Numbered from the stretch's first letter, positions 10,804 to 21,496 are shown. The stretch: DNA of 64,000 nt from Mesorhizobium hawassense (GCF_003289945.1 NZ_QMBP01000007.1:186001-250000), one strand, 5' to 3'. Made by a program: numbers and translations. The notes: generated from the sequence alone by a model not told the origin.

Positions 10804-11199
10804 CTAGTACCAGCCGACTGCGACCTGCGCCTCTTCCGACATGCGGTCCGGCGTCCAAGGCGGATCGAAGGTCATCTTGACCTCGACGCCCGAAACCCCC
10901 TCGACGGCGCCGACGGCGTTCTCGACCCAGCCCGGCATTTCGCCGGCCACCGGGCAGCCCGGCGCGGTCAGCGTCATGTCGATCTTGACCGAACGGTCGT
11001 CCTCGATGTCGATCCTGTAGACGAGGCCGAGCTCGTAGATATCGGCGGGGATTTCCGGGTCATAGACGGTCTTCAGCGCCGAAACGATGTCGTCGGTCAG
11101 ACGCGCCAGCTCGTCGGCGGGGATCGCCGAGGCCGAGACGATGCCGTTGGCCGCCGTTTCCGGCGCGGTTTGTGCGGTTGTGCTCACATCGTCCATCAT
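10804..11199 (-). CDS. sufT: SUF-system MIP18/DUF59 protein SufT
   Basis: A 131-residue DUF59 (MIP18-like) protein that helps Fe-S cluster maturation or delivery. It shows YDPEIPADIYELGLVY, MTLTAPGCPVAGEMP with the conserved cysteine, and FDPPWTPDRMSEEA at the C-terminus. A poly-Thr/Ala N-terminal extension of about 25 residues precedes the domain. The ATG lies two bases after the sufS stop; a GTG overlapping that stop as GTGA is an alternative. In the Agrobacterium operon sufS2BCDS1XA this is probably the position called X (recalled). Confidence 0.88.
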   Translation of the reverse strand: MMDDVSTTAQTAPETAANGIVSASAIPADELARLTDDIVSALKTVYDPEIPADIYELGLVYRIDIEDDRSVKIDMTLTAPGCPVAGEMPGWVENAVGAVEGVSGVEVKMTFDPPWTPDRMSEEAQVAVGWY

Positions 11200-11201
11200 C
11201 G

Positions 11202-12443
11202 TCACCCGAAGAACTTTCGCGCCTTTTCCAGCGCCTCGGCCAAAGCATCGACTTCGGCCCTGGTATTATACATGCCGAACGATGCCCTGCATGTGGAGGT
11301 GACGCCGAAGCGTTTCAACAATGGTTGAGCGCAATGCGTGCCGGCGCGGACCGCCACGCCCTGCCGGTCGATCACCATCGACACGTCATGGGCATGGATA
11401 CCCTGCAATTCGAACGAGATGATGGCGCCCTTGCCGGGCGCATCGCCGAAGATCCGCAGCGAGTTGATCGCGCGCAGCCGCTCATGCGCGTAGGTCTTGA
11501 GGTCCGCCTCGTGTGCCGCGATGCGCTCACGACCGACCTTTTCCATGTAGTCGAGCGCGGCGCCCAGGCCGATCGCCTGCACGATCGGCGGCGTGCCGGC
11601 CTCGAAACGATGCGGCGGCTCGTTATAGGTGACGATGTCTTCCGTCACCTCCTCGATCATCTCGCCGCCGCCCATGAAGGGCCGCATCTCTTCAAGCCTG
11701 TCCTTCTTGCCATAGAGCACGCCGATGCCCGACGGGCCGTAGACCTTATGGCCGGTGAAGACGAAGAAGTCGCAGTCGAGATCCTGCACGTCGATCGGCA
11801 TGTGCACCGCGCTCTGGCTGCCATCGACGAGCACGGGAATGCCACGCGCATGCGCGATGCGCACGATCTCCTTGATCGGCGTCACCGTGCCCAGCGCATT
11901 CGACATCTGGGTGATGGCAACGAGTTTTGTGCGCGAGGTCAGCCGCTTTTCGAATTCCTCGATATGGAAGGCGCCGAGGTCGTCGACCGGCACCCATACC
12001 AGCTTGGCGCCCTGCCGCTCGCGGATGAAATGCCAAGGCACGATGTTGGAGTGATGCTCCATGATCGACAGCACGATCTCGTCGCCCTCGCCGATCCGCG
12101 GCATGCCGTAGCCGTAAGCAACCGTGTTGATCGCCGCGGTGGTGTTGGAGGTGAAGACGATGTTGTCGGTGCTCGGCGCGTTGAGGAAGCGCTGCACCGA
12201 CTTGCGCGCACTCTCATAGGCATCGGTCGCGGCATTCGACAGGAAATGCAGGCCGCGATGGACGTTGGCGTATTCCTGGGAGTAGGCGTGCTGGATGGTG
12301 TCGAGCACCACCTGCGGCTTCTGTGCTGAGGCGCCGTTGTCGAGATAGACGAGAGGCTTGCCGTAGACTTCTCGCGACAGGATCGGGAAGTCGCGGCGGA
12401 TCGCCTCGACGTCGTAGGGGGTGGTTTCGATCTTCTGGTCCAT
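11202..12443 (-). CDS. sufS: SufS-type cysteine desulfurase
   Basis: A PLP enzyme that takes sulfur from L-cysteine for cluster assembly. It is 413 residues. The PLP lysine is in FVFTGHKVYGPSGIG and the catalytic cysteine in VRAGTHCAQPLLKRFG, the group II (SufS/CsdA) signature. The start giving MDQKIETTPYDVEAIRRDFP matches the family N-terminus; earlier in-frame codons fall in a repeat. It follows sufD after a 106-base gap holding a REP-like element. Together with the IscS-like enzyme at the head of the operon, this gives two desulfurases of different groups in one transcript. Confidence 0.96.
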   Translation of the reverse strand: MDQKIETTPYDVEAIRRDFPILSREVYGKPLVYLDNGASAQKPQVVLDTIQHAYSQEYANVHRGLHFLSNAATDAYESARKSVQRFLNAPSTDNIVFTSNTTAAINTVAYGYGMPRIGEGDEIVLSIMEHHSNIVPWHFIRERQGAKLVWVPVDDLGAFHIEEFEKRLTSRTKLVAITQMSNALGTVTPIKEIVRIAHARGIPVLVDGSQSAVHMPIDVQDLDCDFFVFTGHKVYGPSGIGVLYGKKDRLEEMRPFMGGGEMIEEVTEDIVTYNEPPHRFEAGTPPIVQAIGLGAALDYMEKVGRERIAAHEADLKTYAHERLRAINSLRIFGDAPGKGAIISFELQGIHAHDVSMVIDRQGVAVRAGTHCAQPLLKRFGVTSTCRASFGMYNTRAEVDALAEALEKARKFFG

Positions 12444-12483
12444 TGCGCAGTCCTTGCCGGCCAAAGCCGCGATCCTTCCAGCA

Positions 12484-12539
12484 CCCCTCATCCGTCTCGG
12501 CGCTGCGCGCCGATCCACCTTCTCCCACAAAGGGAGAAC
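12484..12539. repeat. REP-like palindromic element in the suf operon
   Basis: Two adjacent inverted repeats: TCGGCGC-TGC-GCGCCGA (12497-12513) and TTCTCCC-ACAAA-GGGAGAA. The combination CCCTCATCCG...CCACCTTCTCCCACAAAGGGAGAA is, from memory, a common rhizobial dispersed element. Here it sits between sufD and sufS and could act as an mRNA processing or stability site. The second half resembles the hairpin at 47726-47747. Confidence 0.65.
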
Positions 12540-12549
12540 GGGAAGCGCG

Positions 12550-13821
12550 CTACCCGTGCGTCGAAAACCAGCCGTCGAGACGCGCTTCCAGCGCGTCAAC
12601 CAGCGCCTCGTCGTCCAGTTCCTCGATCACTTCGGCGACGAAAGCCTTCACCAAGAGACCCCGCGCGCTCTTCTCGTCGATGCCGCGCGCCATCAGGTAG
12701 AACAGATGGTTGTGGTCGATCTCGGTGACCGTCGCGCCATGGCCGCAGACCACGTCGTCGGCGAAGATTTCCAGCTCCGGCTTGGTCGAGAACTCGCCGT
12801 CGTCCGACAGAAGCAGCGTGTTGCAGGCCATCTTGGCGTTGGTCTTCTGCGCGTATTGATGCACGTTGATGCGGCCCTGGAAGACGCCGCGCGCCTTGCC
12901 GGTCACGACGTTGCGGATCACTTCCGTCGAGGTCGTGTGCGGCACGGCGTGGTCGAGCACCATGGTGGTGTCGGTATGCGTATCGCCGGCCAGAAGGTTG
13001 ATGCCGCGCAATTTGAAGTCGGCGCCTTCGCCCGTCGTCCTGACGACGACCTCCTGGCGCACCAGCTTGCCGCCGGCATTCATCACGAACAGCGTCAGCT
13101 TCGCATCCTTGCCGATATGCGCCTTGAACTGGGCGAGATGCGTGGCCGTCTCCGGCTGCTCCTGCACGATCAGCCAGGCCACTTCGGCGCCGTCGCCGAC
13201 CACGAGTTGGCTCACCGAAGAGACGAGCGCCTCGTCGCCCTCACCCGTCTGGCGCTCGAGGATGATCGCCTTGGCGCCGGCGCCGACGCGCGTCAGCAGC
13301 CGCACATGCGACTGGCCGCCGGCCTGCAGGTTCTGCAATTCGATCGGCTTTTCCAGCTCGGTGCCGTCGGCGATGTCGACGAAATAGCCGTCAGCGACGA
13401 AGGCCGTATTGAGCGCACCGATCGCGTCGTCATCGCCATAGGGGTCGAGCCCGGGCGCGACGCTGCCGTCGGTCAGCTTTTCCGACAGGCGCTGCACGGT
13501 GACGCCTTCGATCTCCGGTAGCTTGCCGTTGGAGACGCCGTTCAGCACCGGCAGCACCGCCGAGCCTTCGAGAACCGGCGCAAGCGCCTTCACGACGGCG
13601 TCGGCCTCGAAAGCCGGAACCTTGGTCAGCAGCCGGCGCAGATCGGTGTAGTGCCAGGATTCGACGCGCCGCGTCGGCAGGCCGTGCTTGATCGCCTCGA
13701 TCGCGTCATCGCGCTTGACCATCACCGCGCCGTCGCCAGGCAGCAGCGACAACCGCTCGCCGAAGGCATCGATCAGCGCCGTCTCGGCCAAGGTCCGCTG
13801 GGGCTGTGCATGCATGTTCAT
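12550..13821 (-). CDS. sufD: Fe-S assembly protein SufD
   Basis: A subunit of the SufBC2D scaffold on which clusters are built. It is 423 residues with the SufB/SufD beta-helix core, seen in LRGINLLAGDTHTDTTMVLDH, RNVVTGKARGVFQGRINVHQ, and the C-terminal CGHGATVTEIDHNHLFYLMARGI, which is typical of SufD. I chose the ATG giving MNMHAQPQRTL because GAGGCGAAAG lies just upstream; an ATG eight codons earlier, one base past the sufC stop, is possible. Confidence 0.94.
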   Translation of the reverse strand: MNMHAQPQRTLAETALIDAFGERLSLLPGDGAVMVKRDDAIEAIKHGLPTRRVESWHYTDLRRLLTKVPAFEADAVVKALAPVLEGSAVLPVLNGVSNGKLPEIEGVTVQRLSEKLTDGSVAPGLDPYGDDDAIGALNTAFVADGYFVDIADGTELEKPIELQNLQAGGQSHVRLLTRVGAGAKAIILERQTGEGDEALVSSVSQLVVGDGAEVAWLIVQEQPETATHLAQFKAHIGKDAKLTLFVMNAGGKLVRQEVVVRTTGEGADFKLRGINLLAGDTHTDTTMVLDHAVPHTTSTEVIRNVVTGKARGVFQGRINVHQYAQKTNAKMACNTLLLSDDGEFSTKPELEIFADDVVCGHGATVTEIDHNHLFYLMARGIDEKSARGLLVKAFVAEVIEELDDEALVDALEARLDGWFSTHG

Positions 13822-13846
13822 GACTTTCGCCTCGACCGCCCCCATC

Positions 13847-14602
13847 TCACGCGGCTTCGCCGATCACGCCGGCATAGCCATTGGCCTCGAGGTCGAGCGC
13901 CAGCGACTTGTCACCCGACTTGATGACCTGGCCCTTGTAGAGCACGTGCACGGAGTCCGGCACGATGTGCTCCAGCAGGCGCTGGTAGTGGGTGATGACG
14001 ACGATGGCGCGCTCCGGCGAGCGCAGCGCGTTGACGCCGTCCGAGACTATCTTCAGCGCATCGATGTCGAGGCCGGAATCGGTCTCGTCGAGCACGCAAA
14101 GCTTCGGCTCGAGGAGCTTCATCTGCAGGATCTCGGCGCGCTTCTTCTCGCCGCCGGAGAAGCCGACGTTGAGCGGCCGCTTCAGCATGTTGATGTCCAT
14201 GCTGAGCGAGGCGGCTGCCTCCTTCACGCGCTTCAGGAACTCCGGCACCTTCAGCGGCTCCTCGCCGCGCGCCTTGCGCTGCTCGTTCATCGCCACTTTC
14301 AGGAATTCCATGGTCGCCACGCCCGGTATCTCCATCGGATACTGGAAGGCGAGGAAGATGCCGGCGGTGGCGCGCTCGGCCGGATCCATTTCGAGGATTG
14401 ACTGGCCGTTATAGAGGATGTCACCCTCCGTCACTTCATAGTCCTCGCGGCCCGCGAGGATGTAGGACAGCGTCGACTTGCCCGACCCGTTCGGCCCCAT
14501 GATGGCGGCGACCTCTCCGGCATTCACCGTCAGGTTCAGGCCGCGGATGATCTCGGTGCCGTCATCGACGATGCGGGCATGCAGGTTCTTGATTTCAAGC
14601 AT
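13847..14602 (-). CDS. sufC: SufC ATPase of the Fe-S scaffold
   Basis: An ABC-type ATPase that powers conformational change in SufBC2D, with no transport role. It is 251 residues with Walker A GPNGSGKST near residue 37, the signature NVGFSGGEKKRAEI, and Walker B LCVLDETDSGLD. The start giving MLEIKNLHARI is the family N-terminus; longer in-frame upstream sequence overlaps the small membrane gene. Its closest relatives are other SufC proteins, as the GGEKKR variant of the ABC signature shows. Confidence 0.97.
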   Translation of the reverse strand: MLEIKNLHARIVDDGTEIIRGLNLTVNAGEVAAIMGPNGSGKSTLSYILAGREDYEVTEGDILYNGQSILEMDPAERATAGIFLAFQYPMEIPGVATMEFLKVAMNEQRKARGEEPLKVPEFLKRVKEAAASLSMDINMLKRPLNVGFSGGEKKRAEILQMKLLEPKLCVLDETDSGLDIDALKIVSDGVNALRSPERAIVVITHYQRLLEHIVPDSVHVLYKGQVIKSGDKSLALDLEANGYAGVIGEAA

Positions 14603-14634
14603 TTTCGTTCCGTTCCAAAACTGTCCGTTCAGAT

Positions 14635-14870
14635 TCAATGCCAACGCCAGCGCCATTCGCCGTCGGTCTTGGCCTTGATGAGCGGGATGATCGCGCCCGT
14701 CAGCCCAGCGACAATGAGGACGACCAGCCAGGCGGCGGCGCCCTCGTGAATAAGCATCAGTGAAAGCACGACGACGATCGCGATGTAGACGACCATGAAG
14801 GCCCAGCCCTTCCAGTTGTCCGGCGTCGCGCCGTAGCCGAAGCGCTTCGGCCTGAACCATTTATCTCCGG

Positions 14871-14874
<4 letters not shown>
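14635..14874 (-). CDS. small membrane protein within the suf operon
   Basis: A 79-residue protein not assigned to a named family here. Its GTG start overlaps the sufB stop codon as GTGA, a strong sign of translational coupling, and sufC starts 32 bases after its end. Residues 25-42 ([18 protein letters not shown]) and 46-66 ([21 protein letters not shown]) form two predicted membrane helices. The N-terminus is basic and aromatic ([14 protein letters not shown]) and the C-terminus is Trp/Arg-rich. Its position suggests a link to Fe-S assembly or iron at the membrane, but function is unknown. Confidence 0.85.
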
Positions 14875-16394
<1,520 letters not shown>

Positions 16395-16583
16395 AAGCGT
16401 TCTCCATCCACGCCGGGGTCAAGGCCCGACAGTTTTCAAACTATGGCACCGCTGTGATCGCGTCCCGCAGGGACGTGCAGCGGAGTAAGCTCCATATAGT
16501 GCGTGTCGGCTGGAAATTCACCCGGCCAGGACAAAACGCACGGCTCTACCAGGCCGCAAGGCCTGAATTCGTCTTTGCCGCCG

Positions 16584-17744
16584 TCAGGCGGCCTCTTCCT
16601 TGCCCGCGCGGCGGGCGACGATGCCGGCCAGCGCCACCCTGAAGGCCGCGATATCCTCGGCGCCGGTCTCGCGGCCGATCGAAACGCGCAAGGCGCCCAG
16701 GCTGTCGCCACGGCCCATCGCCTTCAGCACATGGCTTGGCCCGACTTTTCCCGACGAGCAGGCCGAGCCCGCCGATAACGCGACGCCGGCAAGATCGAAA
16801 GCGATCTGCGCCGTCTCGGCCTTGACGCCCGGAATAGCGAAGAATGTCGTGTTGGCAAGCCTTTGAGCGCCATTTCCGAAGATTTCCGCGTCCGGCGCCA
16901 ATTCCGTCACGATCGCCTCGATCTCATCGCGGCGCCGCGAAACCGCATCGATATCGTCCAGACCCGCAAGTGCAGCCCGGGCGGCGGCGCCGAAACCGGC
17001 GATCCCGGCGACGTTTTCCGTGCCGGCGCGATGGCCCTTTTCCTGGCCGCCGCCATTGACCAGCGGTCGCGGCATCATCAAGTCGGACGCGGCGACGATC
17101 GCGCCGACGCCCTTCGGACCACCGATCTTATGCGAGGACAGGATCAGGTAGTCAGCATAAGGCGCTGACATATCGAGCGGAATCCGCCCGGCAGCCTGCA
17201 CGGCGTCGACCACCAGCACCCCGCCGGCGGCCTTGACGATTTCGGCGATGCGCTCGACCGCCTGGATCACGCCGGTCTCGTTGTTGGCGGCATGGATCGC
17301 CACCAGCGGCAGGCCGGCGGCCTTGTCGTGCGAAGCCAAAGCAGAGGTCACTTCGTCGAGATCGGCAATGCCGTTGCGATCGACACCGATCTTCGTCACC
17401 TGCGCCGCCGGGAAGCATCCACCGCCCAGGATGCAGGGATGATCGGCCGCCGATACATAAAGCCGGCTCATGCGGACGGCGCCGCGCCCCATCCGCCAGT
17501 CGGGCGAAAGCAGCGTGGAAGCGGCTTCTGTCGCGCCGGAGGTGAAGACGACATGCTCAGGCCTGGCGTTGACCAGGCGCGCTACGTCGCGGCGCGCGTC
17601 CTCGACCAGACGGCGCGAGGCGCGGCCCTCGGCGTGGACCGATGACGGGTTGGCGGCGTCGAGCGCGGCGACCATCGCCGCCCGCGCTTCCGCAATGAGC
17701 GGCGCGCTGGCGTTGTAGTCGAGATAGGCGCGGGTTGCGGCCAT
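16584..17744 (-). CDS. sufS2: IscS/NifS-like cysteine desulfurase (SufS2)
   Basis: A group I cysteine desulfurase of 386 residues. The N-terminal AYLDYNASAPL, the PLP lysine in LILSSHKIGGPKGVGAI, and the mobile-loop catalytic cysteine in SAGSACSSGKVGPSHVL are all of the IscS/NifS type, unlike the SufS encoded later in the operon. It is the first gene of the suf operon, equivalent to sufS2 in the Agrobacterium sufS2BCDS1XA arrangement (recalled). The leader holds a palindrome and an ICE-like motif, so iron control through Irr is likely. Confidence 0.92.
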   Translation of the reverse strand: MAATRAYLDYNASAPLIAEARAAMVAALDAANPSSVHAEGRASRRLVEDARRDVARLVNARPEHVVFTSGATEAASTLLSPDWRMGRGAVRMSRLYVSAADHPCILGGGCFPAAQVTKIGVDRNGIADLDEVTSALASHDKAAGLPLVAIHAANNETGVIQAVERIAEIVKAAGGVLVVDAVQAAGRIPLDMSAPYADYLILSSHKIGGPKGVGAIVAASDLMMPRPLVNGGGQEKGHRAGTENVAGIAGFGAAARAALAGLDDIDAVSRRRDEIEAIVTELAPDAEIFGNGAQRLANTTFFAIPGVKAETAQIAFDLAGVALSAGSACSSGKVGPSHVLKAMGRGDSLGALRVSIGRETGAEDIAAFRVALAGIVARRAGKEEAA

Positions 17745-17797
17745 TTTCGCTCAGTTCGTCCTTCCGCCGACTATCCCGCGAGGATAGCGCGTTATTT

Positions 17798-17813
17798 CCT
17801 TGAAATTGCAAGG
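17798..17813. promoter_or_regulatory. 16-bp palindrome in the suf promoter region
   Basis: CCTTGAAATTGCAAGG has seven of eight base pairs symmetric and lies 54-69 bases upstream of the sufS2 start, where a promoter is expected (TTGCAA and a TATCCT-like -10 can be drawn on the minus strand). It may be the operator of an Rrf2-type or other regulator. The protein that binds it is unknown. Confidence 0.4.
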
Positions 17814-17877
17814 CAAGCCGTCCTATTTACCCGGCTTGCGGCGCGGGCGGCCGGACCATCCGGTTTCGGCCTCCCAG

Positions 17878-17894
17878 TTTTGAACAATTCTAAA
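17878..17894. promoter_or_regulatory. ICE-like motif (Irr binding site) upstream of suf
   Basis: On the minus strand this is TTTAGAATTGTTCAAAA, matching 16 of 17 positions of the iron control element TTTRGAAYNRTTCYAAA (consensus recalled from Bradyrhizobium work). Irr binds ICE and represses iron-consuming genes under iron limitation, which fits the suf operon 134 bases downstream. The divergent hydrolase gene begins 116 bases away on the other side, so the target is not certain. Confidence 0.6.
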
Positions 17895-18009
17895 CTAGCT
17901 TCTAGGAAGACGCTCGCCCTGCGTCAAGGCCACAGAGGTATGGGGCCGCGGGAGAGCTGGGGCAGAAGAGTTCCGGGCTAGCGCCATCGTATGCCACGTG
18001 GAGTATTTT

Positions 18010-18684
18010 ATGCCTGAGGTCATTTTCGCCGGTCCGGCCGGTCGCCTGGAGGGACGTTACCAGCCCTCGAAGGAAAAGAGCGCCCCGATCGCCATCGTGC
18101 TGCACCCGCACCCGCAATTCGGCGGCACGATGAACAACAAGATCGTCTACGACCTCTTCTATATGTTCCAGAAGCGCGATTTCACCGTGCTGCGCTTCAA
18201 TTTCCGCGGCATCGGCCGCAGCCAGGGCGAGTTCGACCACGGCACCGGCGAATTGTCGGACGCGGCCGCGGCACTCGACTGGGTGCAGTCGCTGCATCCG
18301 GATTCGAAGAGCTGCTGGGTCGCCGGCTACTCCTTCGGCTCGTGGATCGGCATGCAGCTTCTGATGCGCCGGCCGGAGATCGAGGGCTTCATCTCGGTCG
18401 CGCCGCAGCCCAACACCTATGATTTCTCGTTCCTGGCGCCCTGCCCTTCGTCCGGCCTGATCATCCATGGCGATGCCGACAAGGTGGCGCCGCCCAAGGA
18501 CGTGCAGGGGCTGGTCGACAAGCTGCACACGCAAAAGGGCATCACCATCACCCAGAAGACGCTGCCCGGCGCCAACCATTTCTTCGCCAACGACACCGAG
18601 CTGCTGATCCAGGATTGCGCCGACTATCTCGACCGGCGCCTGGCGGGCGAGCTCGCCGATCCGAGGCCGAAGCGCCTGCGCTAA
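18010..18684 (+). CDS. alpha/beta hydrolase (COG2945-like)
   Basis: A 224-residue cytosolic serine hydrolase. It has the N-terminal IVLHPHPQFGGTMNNKIV with the HPHP oxyanion-hole region, the nucleophile elbow GYSFGSW, the acid residue in IHGDADKVAPP, and the histidine in PGANHFF. The set matches small carboxylesterase/dienelactone-hydrolase-like proteins of unknown substrate. I chose the ATG giving MPEVIFAGPAG, with GTGGAG seven bases upstream. It is transcribed away from the suf operon and shares the intergenic region carrying the ICE-like site. Confidence 0.87.
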   Translation: MPEVIFAGPAGRLEGRYQPSKEKSAPIAIVLHPHPQFGGTMNNKIVYDLFYMFQKRDFTVLRFNFRGIGRSQGEFDHGTGELSDAAAALDWVQSLHPDSKSCWVAGYSFGSWIGMQLLMRRPEIEGFISVAPQPNTYDFSFLAPCPSSGLIIHGDADKVAPPKDVQGLVDKLHTQKGITITQKTLPGANHFFANDTELLIQDCADYLDRRLAGELADPRPKRLR

Positions 18685-18716
18685 ACTCGCGCGGGGCTGC
18701 CCTCGACCCAGCCGCT

Positions 18717-19574
18717 TCAACGGGTCTGCGTTCGATCGACGCCGTCGGCTTGGCCGACCATCGAACCCCTTCCCGTCGGCGCGCGGGGCCGGACCAGCCG
18801 GAATGTCCGCTTGCGCACCGGCAGTTTCAAACCTGTCTGGCCAAAGATGAAACCGAGCCGGGCGAACACCAGGCCCGAGATAACCGCAAGCGCCAGCCCG
18901 AGGCCAAAGCCCGCAACCGTGTCGCTTGGATAATGCGCGCCCACGAAGACGCGGGTCGAGGCGATGCAGGCGGTGACCGCCAGCGCGACGATCCAGCGCC
19001 GCGGGAACAGCAGCAGCAGGATGCCGAACACCGCGCCCATCGTCGTGGCATGGCCGGACGGAAAGCCGGCAAAGCGCGCGTCCATGGCGAAAGGATGCAG
19101 CGACAGGACGCCGAAACTGTCGAAATAGAGTGGCCGGGCGCGGCCGATGCCGTATTTCAGCACGTTGACCGCCAAGCCTGACAGGCCGACGGCGCAGAGC
19201 ACCAGGAACGCAAAACACGTCCAGTTGTAGACGATCATCCGGCCTTGCCGGGACAGGCCGCGCCAATCCGTCAGATTGGCGGCGACGAGGCAAAGCGCCG
19301 CCGGAATGAGGTACCAGCCGCCGAGCCCGAACTGCGTGAAGAAATCGGTGAAGCGCACGAAGCCGGGTGACCACTCGCCGCGCATCTCGCCGGCGGCGGC
19401 GTCGAAACGCAGGAAGACCGCCGCGGTGAGCAGCAGCCAGGCCAGCAGCCAGACGCTCCAGAAGATTTTCGGGTAACGCGCAGGACGCACGGCGAAGCGT
19501 CGCTTCACGATCGTCATCGTGTCGCGGAAATTACCGAGCGAGCGGCGATAGAGGTCAAGGGGCGCGGCGGACAT
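18717..19574 (-). CDS. PAP2-family membrane phosphatase
   Basis: A 285-residue integral membrane protein with about six helices. All three PAP2 active-site motifs are present: KYGIGRARP, the PSGHATT histidine motif, and STRVFVGAHYPSD. Such enzymes remove phosphate from lipid pyrophosphates or lipid A at the periplasmic face. The gene lies 45 bases downstream of an ArnT-like glycosyltransferase on the same strand, so a joint role in lipid A or polyprenyl-phosphate sugar modification is a reasonable inference. Confidence 0.88.
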   Translation of the reverse strand: MSAAPLDLYRRSLGNFRDTMTIVKRRFAVRPARYPKIFWSVWLLAWLLLTAAVFLRFDAAAGEMRGEWSPGFVRFTDFFTQFGLGGWYLIPAALCLVAANLTDWRGLSRQGRMIVYNWTCFAFLVLCAVGLSGLAVNVLKYGIGRARPLYFDSFGVLSLHPFAMDARFAGFPSGHATTMGAVFGILLLLFPRRWIVALAVTACIASTRVFVGAHYPSDTVAGFGLGLALAVISGLVFARLGFIFGQTGLKLPVRKRTFRLVRPRAPTGRGSMVGQADGVDRTQTR

Positions 19575-19619
19575 GGCTTTAGCGCAGTCTACAGGGCATT
19601 CGATGCCCGACGCTGTTCA

Positions 19620-21263
19620 TCACGGAGCCACCCGATAAAGGCCGAGCGACAGTCTGTCTCCTGACGAATAGTTGATGCCGTCGATCTCGGTCAACCGCTT
19701 CGCCGACTTGCCCTGGGTAGCCAGCACATCGGCAAGCTTCTGCTCGTCCTTGATCGGCGCGAGGCCGAGCGCGCAAGACGGATCGGTGAGCAGATGCCGC
19801 GCCACGCCCTCGACATCGGTAAGCACCGTTTTGGTGCCGACCAGGAAGATGAGGCTCGGCTCCTCGAACCTCGCCGAGGCAAGCACCGTGGTATCGCACA
19901 GGCGGTTGGCGTCGACCGCGGCCTTGACAGCGGGGCTCAGCCAGATCGGCTTCAGTGACGGCGCAATGACACCGAACAGCAGGCTGAAGGTGATGCCCGC
20001 GCCGACGGCGATCGCGGCGATGCGCGCAAGCGGCACCTGCAATTGCCGCGGGAAGGCAAGATAGCCGGTGACCAGAGCGGCGATCGCCGCCGGAATGCTC
20101 CACCAGAAGAAGGTTTTCGCCAAGTAGATCGGCGCGCCGACGCACACCACGGCCAGACCGATCGACACGACGACGACGCCAAAGGCCGTCGCCCACCACA
20201 GCCATGTCTGCCAGCGCCTGAGCGGCGCGTTGGCCTGGTCCGCCGGCAAGGTGAGCAGCCAGCCGATCAAGAGCGCCATGCCTGGATAGGCCGGCATGAC
20301 ATAATGCGGCAGCTTGGTCGGGATCGCCTCGAACACCAGCCAGAACGGGATGTACCAGGCGAGGCAGAAGCGCAGGCGCGGATCGTCCCAGAACCGGTTG
20401 ATCGCCTGCAATCCGGCGCCGACCGCGATCAGCCCGAAGGGCCACATGAACAGCGAATAGGTCAGCATGTAGAAGCCGGGCGGCAGGCCGTGCGATTCCT
20501 CGCCCTGCGCCACCTTGTTCAGCATGTCCTTGCCGACCGCCTCCTGAAAGAAGGCGCCGCCACTTTTCCAGGTGATGAGGATCAGCCACGGCAGCACGAT
20601 AGCAAGCACAATGGCGACACCGCGCGCCAGCTTCATCTTCAGCAGCCAGCGCCAGTCACGATCGAAGGCAACCAACGCCGCCGCCGTCAGCAGCGACAGC
20701 AGCGGCGAGACGGGCCCCTTGATGAGGATGCCCAACCCTTGCGCGATCCAGAAGATCCACGGCAGATGTCCGGGAACCGGTTCGTTGCGCTTTGCCGCCA
20801 GATAGACCTGCGCCAGCGCGCCCTGCGCCATCACGCAGCAAGCGAGCAGCATGGCGTCGGTCTTGGCGTCACGTCCTTCGAAGGCGGTGGCGAAGATCGC
20901 CGCCATGATCAGGCCGGCTGCCAGCCCGGCATTGGCGCCGAAGAGCTTTGTGCCGGTCCAGCCGATGCCGACGACGGCGATCGCGATGCCCAGCATCGAG
21001 ACCAGGCGATAGACCCAGATCGGCGCCGCCGCCCCCTCGCCGCTCAGCGCCACCGCCGCCGACTGCAGCCAGTAGATGCCGATCGGCTTCTTGTAGCGCG
21101 TGACGTCCTGCAGGCGGATATCGACGTAGTCGCCCGTCTCGACCATCTGCTTGGTCGCCTGGACGAAGCGGGATTCGTCGCGGTCGACCGGCGGCAGGCT
21201 GGCCAGCCCGCTGACGGTCATGACGATGCTGAACAGAAAGAGGAGAATGTAGTTCCTGTTCAT
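19620..21263 (-). CDS. ArnT-like glycosyltransferase family 39 membrane protein
   Basis: A 547-residue polytopic membrane protein of the PMT/ArnT superfamily, which transfers a sugar from a polyprenyl-phosphate donor to an acceptor in the periplasm. The N-terminal helix is followed by the first periplasmic loop ASLPPVDRDESRFVQATKQM, containing the conserved Asp-Glu, and YKKPIGIYWLQ, typical of the family. About 12 hydrophobic segments follow, then a C-terminal soluble domain. I chose the internal ATG giving MNRNYILLFLFS, because the upstream extension is not membrane-like. Whether the acceptor is lipid A is not shown by the sequence. Confidence 0.88.
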   Translation of the reverse strand: MNRNYILLFLFSIVMTVSGLASLPPVDRDESRFVQATKQMVETGDYVDIRLQDVTRYKKPIGIYWLQSAAVALSGEGAAAPIWVYRLVSMLGIAIAVVGIGWTGTKLFGANAGLAAGLIMAAIFATAFEGRDAKTDAMLLACCVMAQGALAQVYLAAKRNEPVPGHLPWIFWIAQGLGILIKGPVSPLLSLLTAAALVAFDRDWRWLLKMKLARGVAIVLAIVLPWLILITWKSGGAFFQEAVGKDMLNKVAQGEESHGLPPGFYMLTYSLFMWPFGLIAVGAGLQAINRFWDDPRLRFCLAWYIPFWLVFEAIPTKLPHYVMPAYPGMALLIGWLLTLPADQANAPLRRWQTWLWWATAFGVVVVSIGLAVVCVGAPIYLAKTFFWWSIPAAIAALVTGYLAFPRQLQVPLARIAAIAVGAGITFSLLFGVIAPSLKPIWLSPAVKAAVDANRLCDTTVLASARFEEPSLIFLVGTKTVLTDVEGVARHLLTDPSCALGLAPIKDEQKLADVLATQGKSAKRLTEIDGINYSSGDRLSLGLYRVAP

Positions 21264-21496
21264 CGCGGGGAGCTCGTCCGATCTGAAGCTGCGGGATGGC
21301 CCCGTGGCGGCGCCTAGGCGCCTGTCTTTGCGCGGCGCCTCATTACGCCAGCAAAAAGGGCGAAGCAAGGACGCCTGGGCGCCGCGTCCAATCGGTCGCA
21401 AAACCGGAAACCACTTTTGCTGACAGCGGTTGGATGCTAAACGCGCGCCTTCATATCGAGCTTGGCTGAATGCCCGGCGATCTCCAGGAAGAAAAC

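Noticed and set aside
12444..12549. N-terminal extension of SufS through the REP-like element
   Set aside because: The extension is Arg-rich repeat translation; family N-terminus fits the inner ATG.
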